From Eutreptiella sp. 'Long Island Sound 2002' (lineage: Eukaryota; Euglenozoa; Euglenophyceae; Eutreptiales; Eutreptiaceae): a DNA stretch of 64,000 bases. The notes under the pieces are model-generated. The model saw nothing but the letters and a program-made list of their open reading frames with translations, was not told the origin of the DNA and searched no databases. Positions 25,573-37,365 of this stretch are shown piece after piece. A program made the position numbers and the translations under genes. Where the stretch lies: assembly GCA_964036045.1 (NCBI GenBank), contig OZ038382.1:42424090-42488089 (forward strand). The letters run 5' to 3'. The stretch's first letter is position 1. Each line of letters starts with the position of its first letter.

Positions 25573-28080
25573 GTGTCGGCAAGTATCACCACACTTCATT
25601 ATGAAAGCACCTGGCTCTCACACCAAGCCATACCATACCATGCCAAGCCAAGCCAGCCATGCCTTGGCTTGACGAGACGAGGCGAGCGAGCGCGCGCGCG
25701 CGGGGGTGGCGGGGGGTGCAATGGCAGTGTGGGTGTGTGGTGGCAGTGGACCAGAGCGAAAACTTCAACGGGTAGGGCGAAAGGTGCCACTTTACGAAAG
25801 CACGCGTACAGCCTAGCCAACCACCACGCAGCAACCTGAAAATCCAAAAAATGTGGCGTACCAAAATGAAACTTTTTTGCCAAAATATGGAACATGCCCC
25901 TTCTAAATTTTCTTCTAATGCATTCCCGGAACGCTGAAGGGGGAGCTGCAATAACTTGACAGAAAGTCCCAAATTCACCTTTGAGATATTGTGTCGGCAA
26001 GTATCACCACACTTCATTATGAAAGCACCTGGCTCTCACACCAAGCCATAGCATACCATGCCTAGCCAAGCCAGCCATACCTTGGCTTGACGAGACGAGG
26101 CGAGCGAGCGCGCGCGCGCGGGGGTGGCGGGGGGTGCAATGGCAGTGTGGGTGTGTGGTGGCAGTGGACCAGAGCGAAAACTTCAACGGGTAGGGCGAAA
26201 GGTGCCACTTTACGAACGCACGCGTACAGCCTAGCCAACCACCACGCAGCAACCTGAAAATCCAATAAATGTGGCGTACCAAAATGAAACTTTTTTGCAC
26301 AAATATGGAACATGCCCCTTCTAAATTTTCTTCTAATGCCTTCCCGGAACGCTGAAGGGGGAGCTGCAATAACTTGACAGAAAGTCCCGAATTCAATTTT
26401 GAGATATTGTGTCGGCAAGTATCACCACACTTCATTATGAAAGCACCTGGCTCTCACACCAAGCCATACCATACCATGCCAAGCCAAGCCAGCCATGCCT
26501 TGGCTTGACGAGACGAGGCGAGCGAGCGCGCGCGCGCGGGGGTGGCGGGGGGTGCAATGGCAGTGTGGGTGTGTGGTGGCAGTGGACCAGAGCGAAAACT
26601 TCAACGGGTAGGGCGAAAGGTGCCACTTGACGAAAGCACGCGTACAGCCTAGCCAACCACCACGCAGCAACCTGAAAATCCAATAAATGTGGCGTACCAA
26701 AATGAAACTTTTTTGCAAAAATATGGAACATGCCCCTTCTAAATTTTCTTCTAATGCCTTCCCGGAACGCTGAAGGGGGAGCTGCAATAACTTGACAGAA
26801 AGTCCCGAATTCAATTTTGAGATATTGTGTCGGCAAGTATCACCACACTTCATTATGAAAGCACCTGGCTCTCACACCAAGCCATACCATACCATGCCAA
26901 GCCAAGCCAGCCATGCCTTCGCTTGACGAGACGAGGCGAGCGAGCGCGCGCGCGCGGGGGTGGCGGGGGGTGCAATGGCAGTGTGGGTGTGTGGTGGCAG
27001 TGGACCAGAGCGAAAACTTCAACGGGTAGGGCGAAAGGTGCCACTTTCCGAAAGCACGCGTACAGCCTAGCCAACCACCACGCAGCAACCTGAAAATCCA
27101 AAAAATGTGGCGTACCAAAATGAAACTTTTTTGCAAAAATATGGAACATGCCCCTTCTAAATTTTCTTCTAATGCATTCCCGGAACGCTGAAGGGGGAGC
27201 TGCAATAACTTGACAGAAAGTCCCGAATTCAATTTTGAGATATTGTGTCGGCAAGTATCACCACACTTCATTATGAAAGCACCTGGCTCTCACACCAAGC
27301 CATACCATACCATGCCAAGCCAAGCCAGCCATGCCTTGGCTTGACGAGACGAGGCGAGCGAGCGCGCGCGCGCGGGGGTGGCGGGGGGTGCAATGGCAGT
27401 GTGGGTGTGTGGTGGCAGTGGACCAGAGCGAAAACTTCAACGGGTAGGGCGAAAGGTGCCACTTTACGAAAGCACGCGTACAGCCTAGCCAACCACCACG
27501 CAGCAACCTGAAAATCCAATAAATGTGGCGTACCAAAATGAAACTTTTTTGCAAAAATATGGAACATGCCCCTTCTAAATTTTCTTCTAATGCCTTCCCG
27601 GAACGCTGAAGGGGGAGCTGCAATAACTTGACAGAAAGTCCCGAATTCAATTTGGAGATATTGTGTCGGCAAGTATCACCACACTTCATTATGAAAGCAC
27701 CTGGCTCTCACACCAAGCCATACCATACCATGCCAAGCCAAGCCAGCCATGCCTTGGCTTGACGAGACGAGGCGAGCGAGCGCGCGGGCGCGGGGGTGGC
27801 GGGGGGTGCAATGGCAGTGTGGGTGTGTGGTGGCAGTGGACCAGAGCGAAAACTTCAACGGGTAGGGCCAAAGGTGCCACTTTACGAAAGCACGCGTACA
27901 GCCTAGCCAACCACCACGCAGCAACCTGAAAATCCAATAAATGTGGCGTACCAGAATGAATCTTTTTTGCAAAAATATGGAACATGCCCCTTCTAAATTT
28001 TCTTCTAATGCCTTCCCGGAACGCTGAAGGGGGAGCTGCAAAAAATTGACAGAAAGTCCCGAATTCAATTTTGAGATATT
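25573..28080 (+). repeat. trimeric higher-order repeat, 2 x 1254 bp
   Basis: The units starting near 25573 and 26827 share two private changes: CCAAAAAATGTGG in place of CCAATAAATGTGG, and AATGCATTCC in place of AATGCCTTCC. Both recur after 1254 bp. The second block has also picked up its own changes. Confidence 0.65.
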
Positions 28081-28916
28081 GTGTCGGCAAGTATCACCAC
28101 ACTTCATTATGAAAGCACCTGGCTCTCACACCAAGCCATACCATACCATGCCAAGCCAAGCCAGCCATGCCTTGGCTTGACGAGACGAGGCGAGCGAGCG
28201 CGCGCGCGCGGGGGTGGCGGGGGGTGCAATGGCAGTGTGGGTGTGTGGTGGCAGTGTACCAGAGCGAAAACTTCAACGGGTAGGGCCAAAGGTGCCACTT
28301 TACGAAAGCACGCGTACAGCCTAGCCAACCACCACGCAGCAACCTGAAAATCCAATAAATGTGGCGTACCAAAATGAAACTTTTCTGCACAAATATGGAA
28401 CATGCCCCTTCTAAATTTTCTTCTAATGCCTTCCCGGAACGCTGAAGGGGGAGCTGCAATAACTTGACAGAAAGTCCCGAATTCAATTTTGAGATATTGT
28501 GTCGGCAAGTATCACCACACTTCATTATGAAAGCACCTGGCTCTCACACCAAGCCATACCATACCATGCCAAGCCAAGCCAGCCATGCCTTGGCTTGACG
28601 AGACGAGGCGAGCGAGCGCGCGCGCGCGGGGGTGGCGGGGGGTGCAATGGCATTTTGGGTGTGTGGTGGCAGTGGACCAGAGCGAAAACTTCAACGGGTA
28701 GGGCGAAAGGTGCCACTTTACGAAAGCACGCGTACAGCCTAGCCAACCACCACGCAGCAACCTGAAAATCCAATAAATGTGGCGTACCAAAATGAAACTT
28801 TTTTGCAAAAATATGGAACATTCCCCTTCTAAATTTTCTTCTAATGCCTTCGCGGAACGCTGAAGGGGGAGCTGCAATAACTTGACAGAAAGTCCCGAAT
28901 TCAATTTTGAGATATT

Positions 28917-31224
28917 GTGTCGGCAAGTATCACCACACTTCATTATGAAAGCACCTGGCTCTCACACCAAGCCATACCATACCATGCCAAGCCAAGCCAG
29001 CCATGCCTTGGCTTGACGAGACGAGGCGAGCGAGCGCGCGCGCGGGGGTGGCGGGGGGTGCAATGGCAGTGTGGGTGTGTGGTGGCAGTGGACCAGAGCG
29101 AAAACTTCAACGGGTAGGGCGAAAGGTGCCACTTGACGAAAGCACGCGTACAGCCTAGCCAACCACCACGCAGCAACCTGAAAATCCAATAAATGTGGCG
29201 TACCAAAATGAGACTTTTTTGCAAAAATGTGGAACATGCCCCTTCTAGATTTTCTTCTAATGCCTTCCTGGAACGCTGAAGGGGGAGCTGCAATAACTTG
29301 ACAGAAAGTCCCGAATTCAATTTTGAGATATTGTGTTGGCAAGTATCACCACACTTCATTATGAAAGCACCTGGCTCTCACACCAAGCCATACCATACCA
29401 TGCCAAGCCAAGCCAGCCATGCCTTGGCTTGACGAGATGAGGCGAGCGAGCGCGCGCGCGGGAGGGTGGCGGGGGCCTGCAATGGCAGTGTGGGTGTGTG
29501 GTGGCAGTGGACCAGAGCGAAAACTTCAACGGGTAGGGCGAAAGGTGCCACTTTACGAAAGCACGCGTACAGCCTAGCCAACCACCACGCAGCAACCTGA
29601 AAATCCAATAAATGTGGCGTACCAAAATGAAACTTTTTTGCAAAAATATGGAACATGCCCCTTCTAAATTTTCTTCTAATGCCTTCCCGGAACGCTGAAG
29701 GGGGAGCTGCAATAACTTGACAGAAAGTCCCGAATTCAATTTTGAGATATTGTGTCGGCAAGTATCACCACACTTCATTATGAAAGCACCTGGCTCTCAC
29801 ACCAAGCCATACCATACCATGCCAAGCCAAGCCAGCCATGCCTTGGCTTGACGGGACGAGGCGAGCGAGCGCGCGCGCGCGGGGGTGGCGGGGGGTGCAA
29901 TGGCAGTGTGGGTTTGTGGTGGCAGTGGACCAGAGCGAAAACTTCAACGGGTAGGGCGAAAGGTGCCACTTGACGAAAGCACGCACACAGCCTAGCCAAC
30001 CACCACGCAGCAACCTGAAAATCCAATAAATGTGGCGTACCAAAATGAAACTTTTTTGCAAAAATATGGAACATGCCCCTTCTAAATTTTCTTCTAATGC
30101 CTTCCCGGAACGCTGAAGGGGGAGCTGCAATAACTTGACAGAAAGTCCCGAATTCAATTTTGAGATATTGTGTCGGCAAGTATCACCACACTTCATTATG
30201 AAAGCCCCTGGCTCTCACACCAAGCCATACCATACCATGCCAAGCCAAGCCAGCCATGCCTTGGCTTGACGAGACGAGGCGAGCGAGCGCGCGCGCGCGG
30301 GGGTGGCGGGGGGTGCAATGGCAGTGTGGGTGTGTGGTGGCAGTGGACCAGAGCGAAAACTTCAACGGGTAGGGCGAAAGGTGCCACTTGACGAAAGCAC
30401 GCGCACAGCCTAGCCAACCACCACGCAGCAACCTGAAAATCCAATAAATGTGGCGTACCAAAATGAGACTTTTTTGCAAAAATGTGGAACATGCCCCTTC
30501 TGAATTTTCTTCTAATGCCTTCCCGGAACGCTGAAGGGGGAGCTGCAATAACTTGACAGAAAGTCCCGAATTCAATTTTGAGATATTGTGTCGGCAAGTA
30601 TCACCACACTTCATTATGAAAGCACCTGGCTCTCACACCAAGCCATACCATACCATGCCAAGCCAAGCCAGCCATGCCTTGGCTTGACGAGATGAGGCGA
30701 GCGAGCGCGCGCGCGGGGGGGTGGCGGGGGGTGCAATGGCAGTGTGGGTGTGTGGTGGCAGTGGACCAGAGCGAAAACTTCAACGGGTAGGGCGAAAGGT
30801 GCCACTTTACGAAAGCACGCGTACAGCCTAGCCAACCACCACGCAGCAACCTGAAAATCCAATAAATGTGGCGTACCAAAATGAAACTTTTTTGCAAAAA
30901 TATGGAACATGCCCCTTCTAAATTTTCTTCTAATGCCTTCCCGGAACGCTGAAGGGGGAGCTGCAATAACTTGACAGAAAGTCCCGAATTCAATTTTGAG
31001 ATATTGTGTCGGCAAGTATCACCACACTTCATTATGAAAGCACCTGGCTCTCACACCAAGCCATACCATACCATGCCAAGCCAAGCCAGCCATGCCTTGG
31101 CTTGACGGGACGAGGCGAGCGAGCGCGCGCGCGCGGGGGTGGCGGGGGGTGCAATGGCAGTGTGGGTTTGTGGTGGCAGTGGACCAGAGCGAAAACTTCA
31201 ACGGGTAGGGCGAAAGGTGCCACT
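28917..31224 (+). repeat. trimeric higher-order repeat reaching the gap, 1254-bp period
   Basis: Several markers recur at about 1254-1256 bp. These are ATGAGACTTTTTTGC with AAAATGTGG (29207 and 30463), GACGAGATGAGG (29432 and 30688), and GACGGGACGAGG with GGGTTTGTGG (29851 and 31105). The second copy is cut off by the gap at 31225. Confidence 0.75.
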
Positions 31225-31424
31225 NNNNNNNNNNNNNNNNNNNNNNNNNNNNNNNNNNNNNNNNNNNNNNNNNNNNNNNNNNNNNNNNNNNNNNNNNNNN
31301 NNNNNNNNNNNNNNNNNNNNNNNNNNNNNNNNNNNNNNNNNNNNNNNNNNNNNNNNNNNNNNNNNNNNNNNNNNNNNNNNNNNNNNNNNNNNNNNNNNNN
31401 NNNNNNNNNNNNNNNNNNNNNNNN
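31225..31424. other. assembly gap of exactly 200 N
   Basis: There are 200 unknown bases. A round-number gap is normally a placeholder of unknown size placed by a scaffolder. Satellite orientation flips across it: the left side ends inside a forward unit and the right side begins inside a reverse unit. The true sequence here may be an array junction, other DNA, or a misjoin. Confidence 0.98.
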
Positions 31425-32207
31425 ACCCCCGCGCGCGCGCGCGCTCGCTCGCCTCGTCTCGTCAAGCCAAGGCATGGCTGGCTTGGCTTGGCATGGTATG
31501 GTATGGCTTGGTGTGAGAGCCAGGTGCTTTCATAATGAAGTGTGGTGATACTTGCCGACACAATATCTCAAAATTGAATTCGGGACTTTCTGTCAAGTAA
31601 TTTCCGCCTCCCCGTTCAGCGTTCCGGGAAGGCATTAGAAGAAAATTTAGAAGGGGCATGTTCCATATTTTTGCAAAAAGTTTCATTTTGGTACGCCACA
31701 TTTATTGGATTTTCAGGTTGCTGCGTGGTGGTTGGCTAGGCTGTACGCGTGCTTTCGTAAAGTGGCACCTTTCGCCCTACCCGTTGAAGTTTTCGCTCTG
31801 GTCCACTGCCACCACACACCCACACTGCCATTGCACCCCCCGCCACCCCCGCGCGGGCGCGCGCTCGCTCGCCTCGTCTCGTCAAGCCAAGGCATGGCTG
31901 GCTTGGCTTGGCATGGTATGGTATGGCTTGGTGTGAGAGCCAGGTGCTTTCATAATGAAGTGTGGTGATACTTGCCGACACAATATCTCAAAATTGAACT
32001 CGGGACTTTCTGTCAAGTTATTGCAGCTCCCCCTTCAGCGTTCCGGGAAGGCATTAGAAGAAAATTTGGAAGGGGCATGTTCCATATTTTTGCAAAAAAG
32101 TTTCATTTTGGTACGCCACATTTATTGGATTTTCAGGTTGCTGCGTGGTGGTTGGCTAGGCTGTACGCGTGCTTTCGTAAAGTGGCACCTTTCGCCCTAC
32201 CCGTTGA
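31425..32207 (-). repeat. satellite array, reverse orientation, fragment between gap and insertion
   Basis: About 1.9 satellite units, in the opposite orientation to 1-31224. The first unit after the gap is unusually diverged around 31597-31613 (CAAGTAATTTCCGCCTCC where other units read CAAGTTATTGCAGCTCCC) and has one A fewer in the A run near 31675. The second unit has GAACTCGG where others have GAATTCGG. The segment ends at the 14 bp duplicated target 32194-32207. Confidence 0.95.
32194..32207. repeat. left target-site duplication (14 bp)
   Basis: GCCCTACCCGTTGA is satellite sequence and is repeated exactly at 32977-32990 on the other side of the GC-rich insertion. Between the two copies there is no satellite, and the unit resumes in register. 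Confidence 0.8.
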
Positions 32208-32228
32208 GGTTTGAGGTTTGAGGTTTGA
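32208..32228. repeat. (GGTTTGA)x3 terminal microsatellite
   Basis: Three perfect copies of a 7-mer abut the target duplication. The satellite target itself ends in GTTGA, so the run may have been seeded by slippage during target-primed synthesis. It resembles a telomere-like motif, but three copies at an internal insertion edge are not evidence of a telomere. Confidence 0.75.
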
Positions 32229-32265
32229 TTTTGCGGGTACTAGACGCCTTTCGGCCCCGGGGGGC

Positions 32266-32312
32266 CACCTGGTCGGGCCAGGTGATATCCTCCCCACCGG
32301 GTCCTAGTGGGG
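32266..32312. other. two consecutive stem-loops in the insertion
   Basis: CACCTGG (32266-32272) pairs with CCAGGTG (32278-32284) across a 5-base loop. CCCCAC (32292-32297) pairs with GTGGGG (32307-32312) across a 9-base loop. Both stems are perfect. Structured RNA close to the tail is common in elements recognised by a LINE reverse transcriptase; that role here is inference. Confidence 0.5.
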
Positions 32313-32976
32313 GGCCCTCCAAGACGCACCTCCTGCCTGGTGGCGGAGTCCCCCGGGTTCACAGAGCTCGGAGCCCCGTCCTTCCCCGGCGTCCCCGTTT
32401 CGCCACTCCCCGGTCAGTGCATCAATTCGCAGCCGTGGCCGCGGGCGCTTACCCACTGCGTCGCCCCCCTAATGCGTGGTCGCCCGGGGCACCGGCGCCG
32501 CCGGGCCCGTGCTACTGGCTTGTCGCCAGTGGGACCCCCTTGGGCTGGCGCGGTGGCTGCCTAGCCTAGGGGTTGGGGCGTGGCGCTGTGCGTCACTACT
32601 GCCTTGGCGGGTGCAGTGTCCCGTCTGTGTGTGCGCGGCGCTCGCGGCCGGTTCGGGGGGGTTCGGGCCGGTACCTGGTGTTGTGTTTCCCCTTCTTCCC
32701 CCTTCCCGCCCCGCGTATCCCGCGTTGCGTGTGGCGGGCCGTCCCGTCCGGGTGTCCCTTACCCTCGCTCGCTGGTACGCCATTCCAGGTGGTCTGTGCG
32801 TTCCGCGCGCTCGGTCCGGTTGCCCTTCTGGTGGTCCCCGCGTGTCCTTTTCGTGTGTGTGCGCTCGCGCTCTCGCGGTGTCCGCTCCCCGCTGGGTGGT
32901 GTGGCGCGCGCATCTCGCGTGGTCCCGGCACTGGGCGCTGGTAGGGCCGTTCCATGTGGTCCGTGCCCCTCCGCGT

Positions 32977-32990
32977 GCCCTACCCGTTGA
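32977..32990. repeat. right target-site duplication (14 bp)
   Basis: This is an exact second copy of 32194-32207. The satellite unit continues from here in the normal order. Confidence 0.8.
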
Positions 32991-33579
32991 AGTTTTCGCT
33001 CTGGTCCACTGCCACCACACACCGACACTGCCATTGCACCCCCCGCCACCCCCGCGCGCGCGCGCGCGCTCGCTCGCCTCGTCTCGTCAAGCCAAGGCAT
33101 GGCTGGCTTGGCTTGGCATGGTATGGTATGGCTTGGTGTGAGAGCCAGGTGCTTTCATAATGAAGTGTGGTGATACTTGCCGACACAATATCTCAAAATT
33201 GAATTCGGGACTTTCTGTCAAGTTATTGCAGCTCCCCCTTCAGCGTTCCGGGAAGGCATTAGAAGAAAATTTAGAAGGGGCATGTTCCATATTTTTGCAA
33301 AAAAGTTTCATTTTGGTACGCCACATGTATTGGATTTTCAGGTTGCTGCGTGGTGGTTGGCTAGGCTGTACGCGTGCTTTCGTAAAGTGGCACCTTTCGC
33401 CCTACCCGTTGAAGTTTTCGCTCTGGTCCACTGCCACCACACACCCACACTGCCATTGCACCCCCCGCCACCCCCGCGCGCGCGCGCGCTCGCTCGCCTC
33501 GTCTCGTCAAGCCAAGGCATGGCTGGCTTGGCTTGGCATGGTATGGTATGGCTTGGTGTGAGAGCCAGGTGCTTTCATA

Positions 33580-36500
33580 ATGAAGTGTGGTGATACTTGC
33601 CGACACAATATCTCAAAATTGAATTCGGGACTTTCTGTCAAGTTATTGCAGCTCCCCCTTCAGCGTTCCGGGAAGGCATTAGAAGAAAATTTAGAAGGGG
33701 CATGTTCCATATTTTTGCAAAAAAGTTTCATTTTGGTACGCCACATTTATTGGATTTTCAGGTTGCTGCGTGGTGGTTGGCTAGGCTGTACGCGTGCTTT
33801 CGTAAAGTGGCACCTTTCGCCCTACCCGTTGAAGTTTTCGCTCTGGTCCACTGCCACCACACACCCACACTGCCATTGCACCCCCCGCCACCCCCGCGCG
33901 CGCGCGCGCTCGCTCGCCTCGTCTCGTCAAGCCAAGGCATGGCTGGCTTGGCTTGGCATGGTATGGTATGGCTTGGTGTGAGAGCCAGGTGCTTTCATAA
34001 TGAAGTGTGGTGATACTTGCCGACACAATATCTCAAAATTGAATTCGGGACTTTCTGTCAAGTTATTGCAGCTCCCCCTTCAGCGTTCCGGGAAGGCATT
34101 AGAAGAAAATTTAGAAGGGGCATGTTCCATATTTTTGCAAAAAAGTTTCATTTTGGTACGCCACATTTATTGGATTTTCAGGTTGCTGCGTGGTGGTTGG
34201 CTAGGCTGTACGCGTGCTTTCGTAAAGTGGCACCTTTCGCCCTACCCGTTGAAGTTTTCGCTCTGGTCCACTGCCACCACACACCCACACTGCCATTGCA
34301 CCCCCCGCCACCCCCGCGCGCGCGCGCGCTCGCTCGCCTCGTCTCGTCAAGCCAAGGCATGGCTGGCTTGGCTTGGCATGGTATGGTATGGCTTGGTGTG
34401 AGAGCCAGGTGCTTTCATAATGAAGTGTGGTGATACTTGCCGACACAATATCTCAAAATTGAATTCGGGACTTTCTGTCAAGTTATTGCAGCTCCCCCTT
34501 CAGCGTTCCGGGAAGGCATTAGAAGAAAATTTAGAAGGGGCATGTTCCATATTTTTGCAAAAAAGTTTCATTTTGGTACGCCACATTTATTGGATTTTCA
34601 GGTTGCTGCGTGGTGGTTGGCTAGGCTGTACGCGTGCTTTCGTAAAGTGGCACCTTTCGCCCTACCCGTTGAAGTTTTCGCTCTGGTCCACTGCCACCAC
34701 ACACCCACACTGCCATTGCACCCCCCGCCACCCCCGCGCGCGCGCGCGCTCGCTCGCCTCGTCTCGTCAAGCCAAGGCATGGCTGGCTTGGCTTGGCATG
34801 GTATGGTATGGCTTGGTGTGAGAGCCAGGTGCTTTCATAATGAAGTGTGGTGATACTTGCCGACACAATATCTCAAAATTGAATTCGGGACTTTCTGTCA
34901 AGTTATTGCAGCTCCCCCTTCAGCGTTCCGGGAAGGCATTAGAAGAAAATTTAGAAGGGGCATGTTCCATATTTTTGCAAAAAAGTTTCATTTTGGTACG
35001 CCACATTTATTGGATTTTCAGGTTGCTGCGTGGTGGTTGGCTAGGCTGTACGCGTGCTTTCGTAAAGTGGCACCTTTCGCCCTACCCGTTGAAGTTTTCG
35101 CTCTGGTCCACTGCCACCACACACCCACACTGCCATTGCACCCCCCGCCACCCCCGCGCGCGCGCGCGCGCTCGCTCGCCTCGTCTCGTCAAGCCAAGGC
35201 ATGGCTGGCTTGGCTTGGCATGGTATGGTATGGCTTGGTGTGAGAGCCAGGTGCTTTCATAATGAAGTGTGGTGATACTTGCCGACACAATATCTCAAAA
35301 TTGAATTCGGGACTTTCTGTCAAGTTATTGCAGCTCCCCCTTCAGCGTTCCGGGAAGGCATTAGAAGAAAATTTAGAAGGGGCATGTTCCATATTTTTGC
35401 AAAAAAGTTTCATTTTGGTACGCCACATTTATTGGATTTTCAGGTTGCTGCGTGGTGGTTGGCTAGGCTGTACGCGTGCTTTCGTAAAGTGGCACCTTTC
35501 GCCCTACCCGTTGAAGTTTTCGCTCTGGTCCACTGCCACCACACACCCACACTGCCATTGCACCCCCCGCCACCCCCGCGCGCGCGCGCGCTCGCTCGCC
35601 TCGTCTCGTCAAGCCAAGGCATGGCTGGCTTGGCTTGGCATGGTATGGTATGGCTTGGTGTGAGAGCCAGGTGCTTTCATAATGAAGTGTGGTGATACTT
35701 GCCGACACAATATCTCAAAATTGAATTCGGGACTTTCTGTCAAGTTATTGCAGCTCCCCCTTCAGCGTTCCGGGAAGGCATTAGAAGAAAATTTAGAAGG
35801 GGCATGTTCCATATTTTTGCAAAAAAGTTTCATTTTGGTACGCCACATTTATTGGATTTTCAGGTTGCTGCGTGGTGGTTGGCTAGGCTGTACGCGTGCT
35901 TTCGTAAAGTGGCACCTTTCGCCCTACCCGTTGAAGTTTTCGCTCTGGTCCACTGCCACCACACACCCACACTGCCATTGCACCCCCCGCCACCCCCGCG
36001 CGCGCGCGCGCTCGCTCGCCTCGTCTCGTCAAGCCAAGGCATGGCTGGCTTGGCTTGGCATGGTATGGTATGGCTTGGTGTGAGAGCCAGGTGCTTTCAT
36101 AATGAAGTGTGGTGATACTTGCCGACACAATATCTCAAAATTGAATTCGGGACTTTCTGTCAAGTTATTGCAGCTCCCCCTTCAGCGTTCCGGGAAGGCA
36201 TTAGAAGAAAATTTAGAAGGGGCATGTTCCATATTTTTGCAAAAAAGTTTCATTTTGGTACGCCACATTTATTGGATTTTCAGGTTGCTGCGTGGTGGTT
36301 GGCTAGGCTGTACGCGTGCTTTCGTAAAGTGGCACCTTTCGCCCTACCCGTTGAAGTTTTCGCTCTGGTCCACTGCCACCACACACCCACACTGCCATTG
36401 CACCCCCCGCCACCCCCGCGCGCGCGCGCGCGCTCGCTCGCCTCGTCTCGTCAAGCCAAGGCATGGCTGGCTTGGCTTGGCATGGTATGGTATGGCTTGG

Positions 36501-37365
36501 TGTGAGAGCCAGGTGCTTTCATAATGAAGTGTGGTGATACTTGCCGACACAATATCTCAAAATTGAATTCGGGACTTTCTGTCAAGTTATTGCAGCTCCC
36601 CCTTCAGCGTTCCGGGAAGGCATTAGAAGAAAATTTAGAAGGGGCATGTTCCATATTTTTGCAAAAAAGTTTCATTTTGGTACGCCACATTTATTGGATT
36701 TTCAGGTTGCTGCGTGGTGGTTGGCTAGGCTGTACGCGTGCTTTCGTAAAGTGGCACCTTTCGCCCTACCCGTTGAAGTTTTCGCTCTGGTCCACTGCCA
36801 CCACACACCCACACTGCCATTGCACCCCCCGCCACCCCCGCGCGCGCGCGCGCTCGCTCGCCTCGTCTCGTCAAGCCAAGGCATGGCTGGCTTGGCTTGG
36901 CATGGTATGGTATGGCTTGGTGTGAGAGCCAGGTGCTTTCATAATGAAGTGTGGTGATACTTGCCGACACAATATCTCAAAATTGAATTCGGGACTTTCT
37001 GTCAAGTTATTGCAGCTCCCCCTTCAGCGTTCCGGGAAGGCATTAGAAGAAAATTTAGAAGGGGCATGTTCCATATTTTTGCAAAAAAGTTTCATTTTGG
37101 TACGCCACATTTATTGGATTTTCAGGTTGCTGCGTGGTGGTTGGCTAGGCTGTACGCGTGCTTTCGTAAAGTGGCACCTTTCGCCCTACCCGTTGAAGTT
37201 TTCGCTCTGGTCCACTGCCACCACACACCCACACTGCCATTGCACCCCCCGCCACCCCCGCGCGCGCGCGCGCGCTCGCTCGCCTCGTCTCGTCAAGCCA
37301 AGGCATGGCTGGCTTGGCTTGGCATGGTATGGTATGGCTTGGTGTGAGAGCCAGGTGCTTTCATA
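33580..37365 (-). repeat. nine nearly identical satellite units
   Basis: Nine successive units (420 or 422 bp) appear identical outside the CG run; their length series is 420, 420, 420, 422, 420, 420, 422, 420, 422. Units elsewhere usually differ by one or more substitutions. This is a recently amplified or homogenised stretch, or an assembler-expanded one. Confidence 0.75.

Larger units (their letters stand above)
1..31224 (+). repeat. 418-bp satellite array, forward orientation (about 75 units)
   Basis: This is a head-to-tail tandem array with a basic period of 418 bp; single units range from 416 to 419 bp. In this orientation each unit runs through a GAATTC-containing AT-rich part, a stepped simple-sequence part (CCATA, GCCAA, GACGAG, GCGA), an alternating CG run, a G-rich part, and an AT-rich part with AATAAA. 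Neighbouring units differ by a few scattered substitutions, and several private variants recur at fixed multiples of the unit. The first and last units are cut by the window edge and by the gap. Both strands have open frames of 88-143 codons in nearly every unit, but 418 is not a multiple of three and substitutions show no codon bias, so I treat the array as non-coding. Confidence 0.97.
32208..32976 (-). mobile_element. 769-bp GC-rich insertion, putative retroposed element
   Basis: A single-copy, GC-rich segment interrupts one satellite unit and is bounded by an exact 14 bp direct duplication. Its left end has three GGTTTGA repeats (CCTCAAA type on the minus strand), as at the 3' tail of many non-LTR elements; that is why I assign the minus strand. 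Two strong stem-loops lie close to that end (32266-32312). An internal approximate repeat pairs CCATTCCAGGTGGTCTGTGC (about 32779) with CCGTTCCATGTGGTCCGTGC (about 32947). Open frames exist on both strands but show no recognisable reverse transcriptase or other domain. A truncated LINE tail or a SINE-like element is the best guess; capture of unrelated GC-rich DNA is the alternative. Confidence 0.55.

Noticed and set aside
92-31032. Hundreds of 88, 133 and 143-residue open frames on both strands of the satellite as a gene family
   Set aside because: They are the same unit read again and again, overlap each other on both strands, have no recognisable domain, and the unit length is not a multiple of three. 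Variants hit all codon positions alike.
1-31224. CRISPR array
   Set aside because: The repetition is whole-unit with no unique spacers. It is a 418 bp satellite.
31006-31561. 180-codon frames spanning the gap
   Set aside because: The middle is unknown sequence and both ends are satellite frames.
32208-32228. (GGTTTGA)3 as a telomere remnant
   Set aside because: Only three copies, sitting exactly at an insertion edge next to a target that already ends in TTGA. Slippage or a retroelement tail explains it better.
32476-33141. 221-codon plus-strand and 183-codon minus-strand frames in the GC-rich insertion
   Set aside because: GC-rich DNA lacks stops. The translations are low-complexity Arg/Pro/Ala-rich with no motif and run into satellite.
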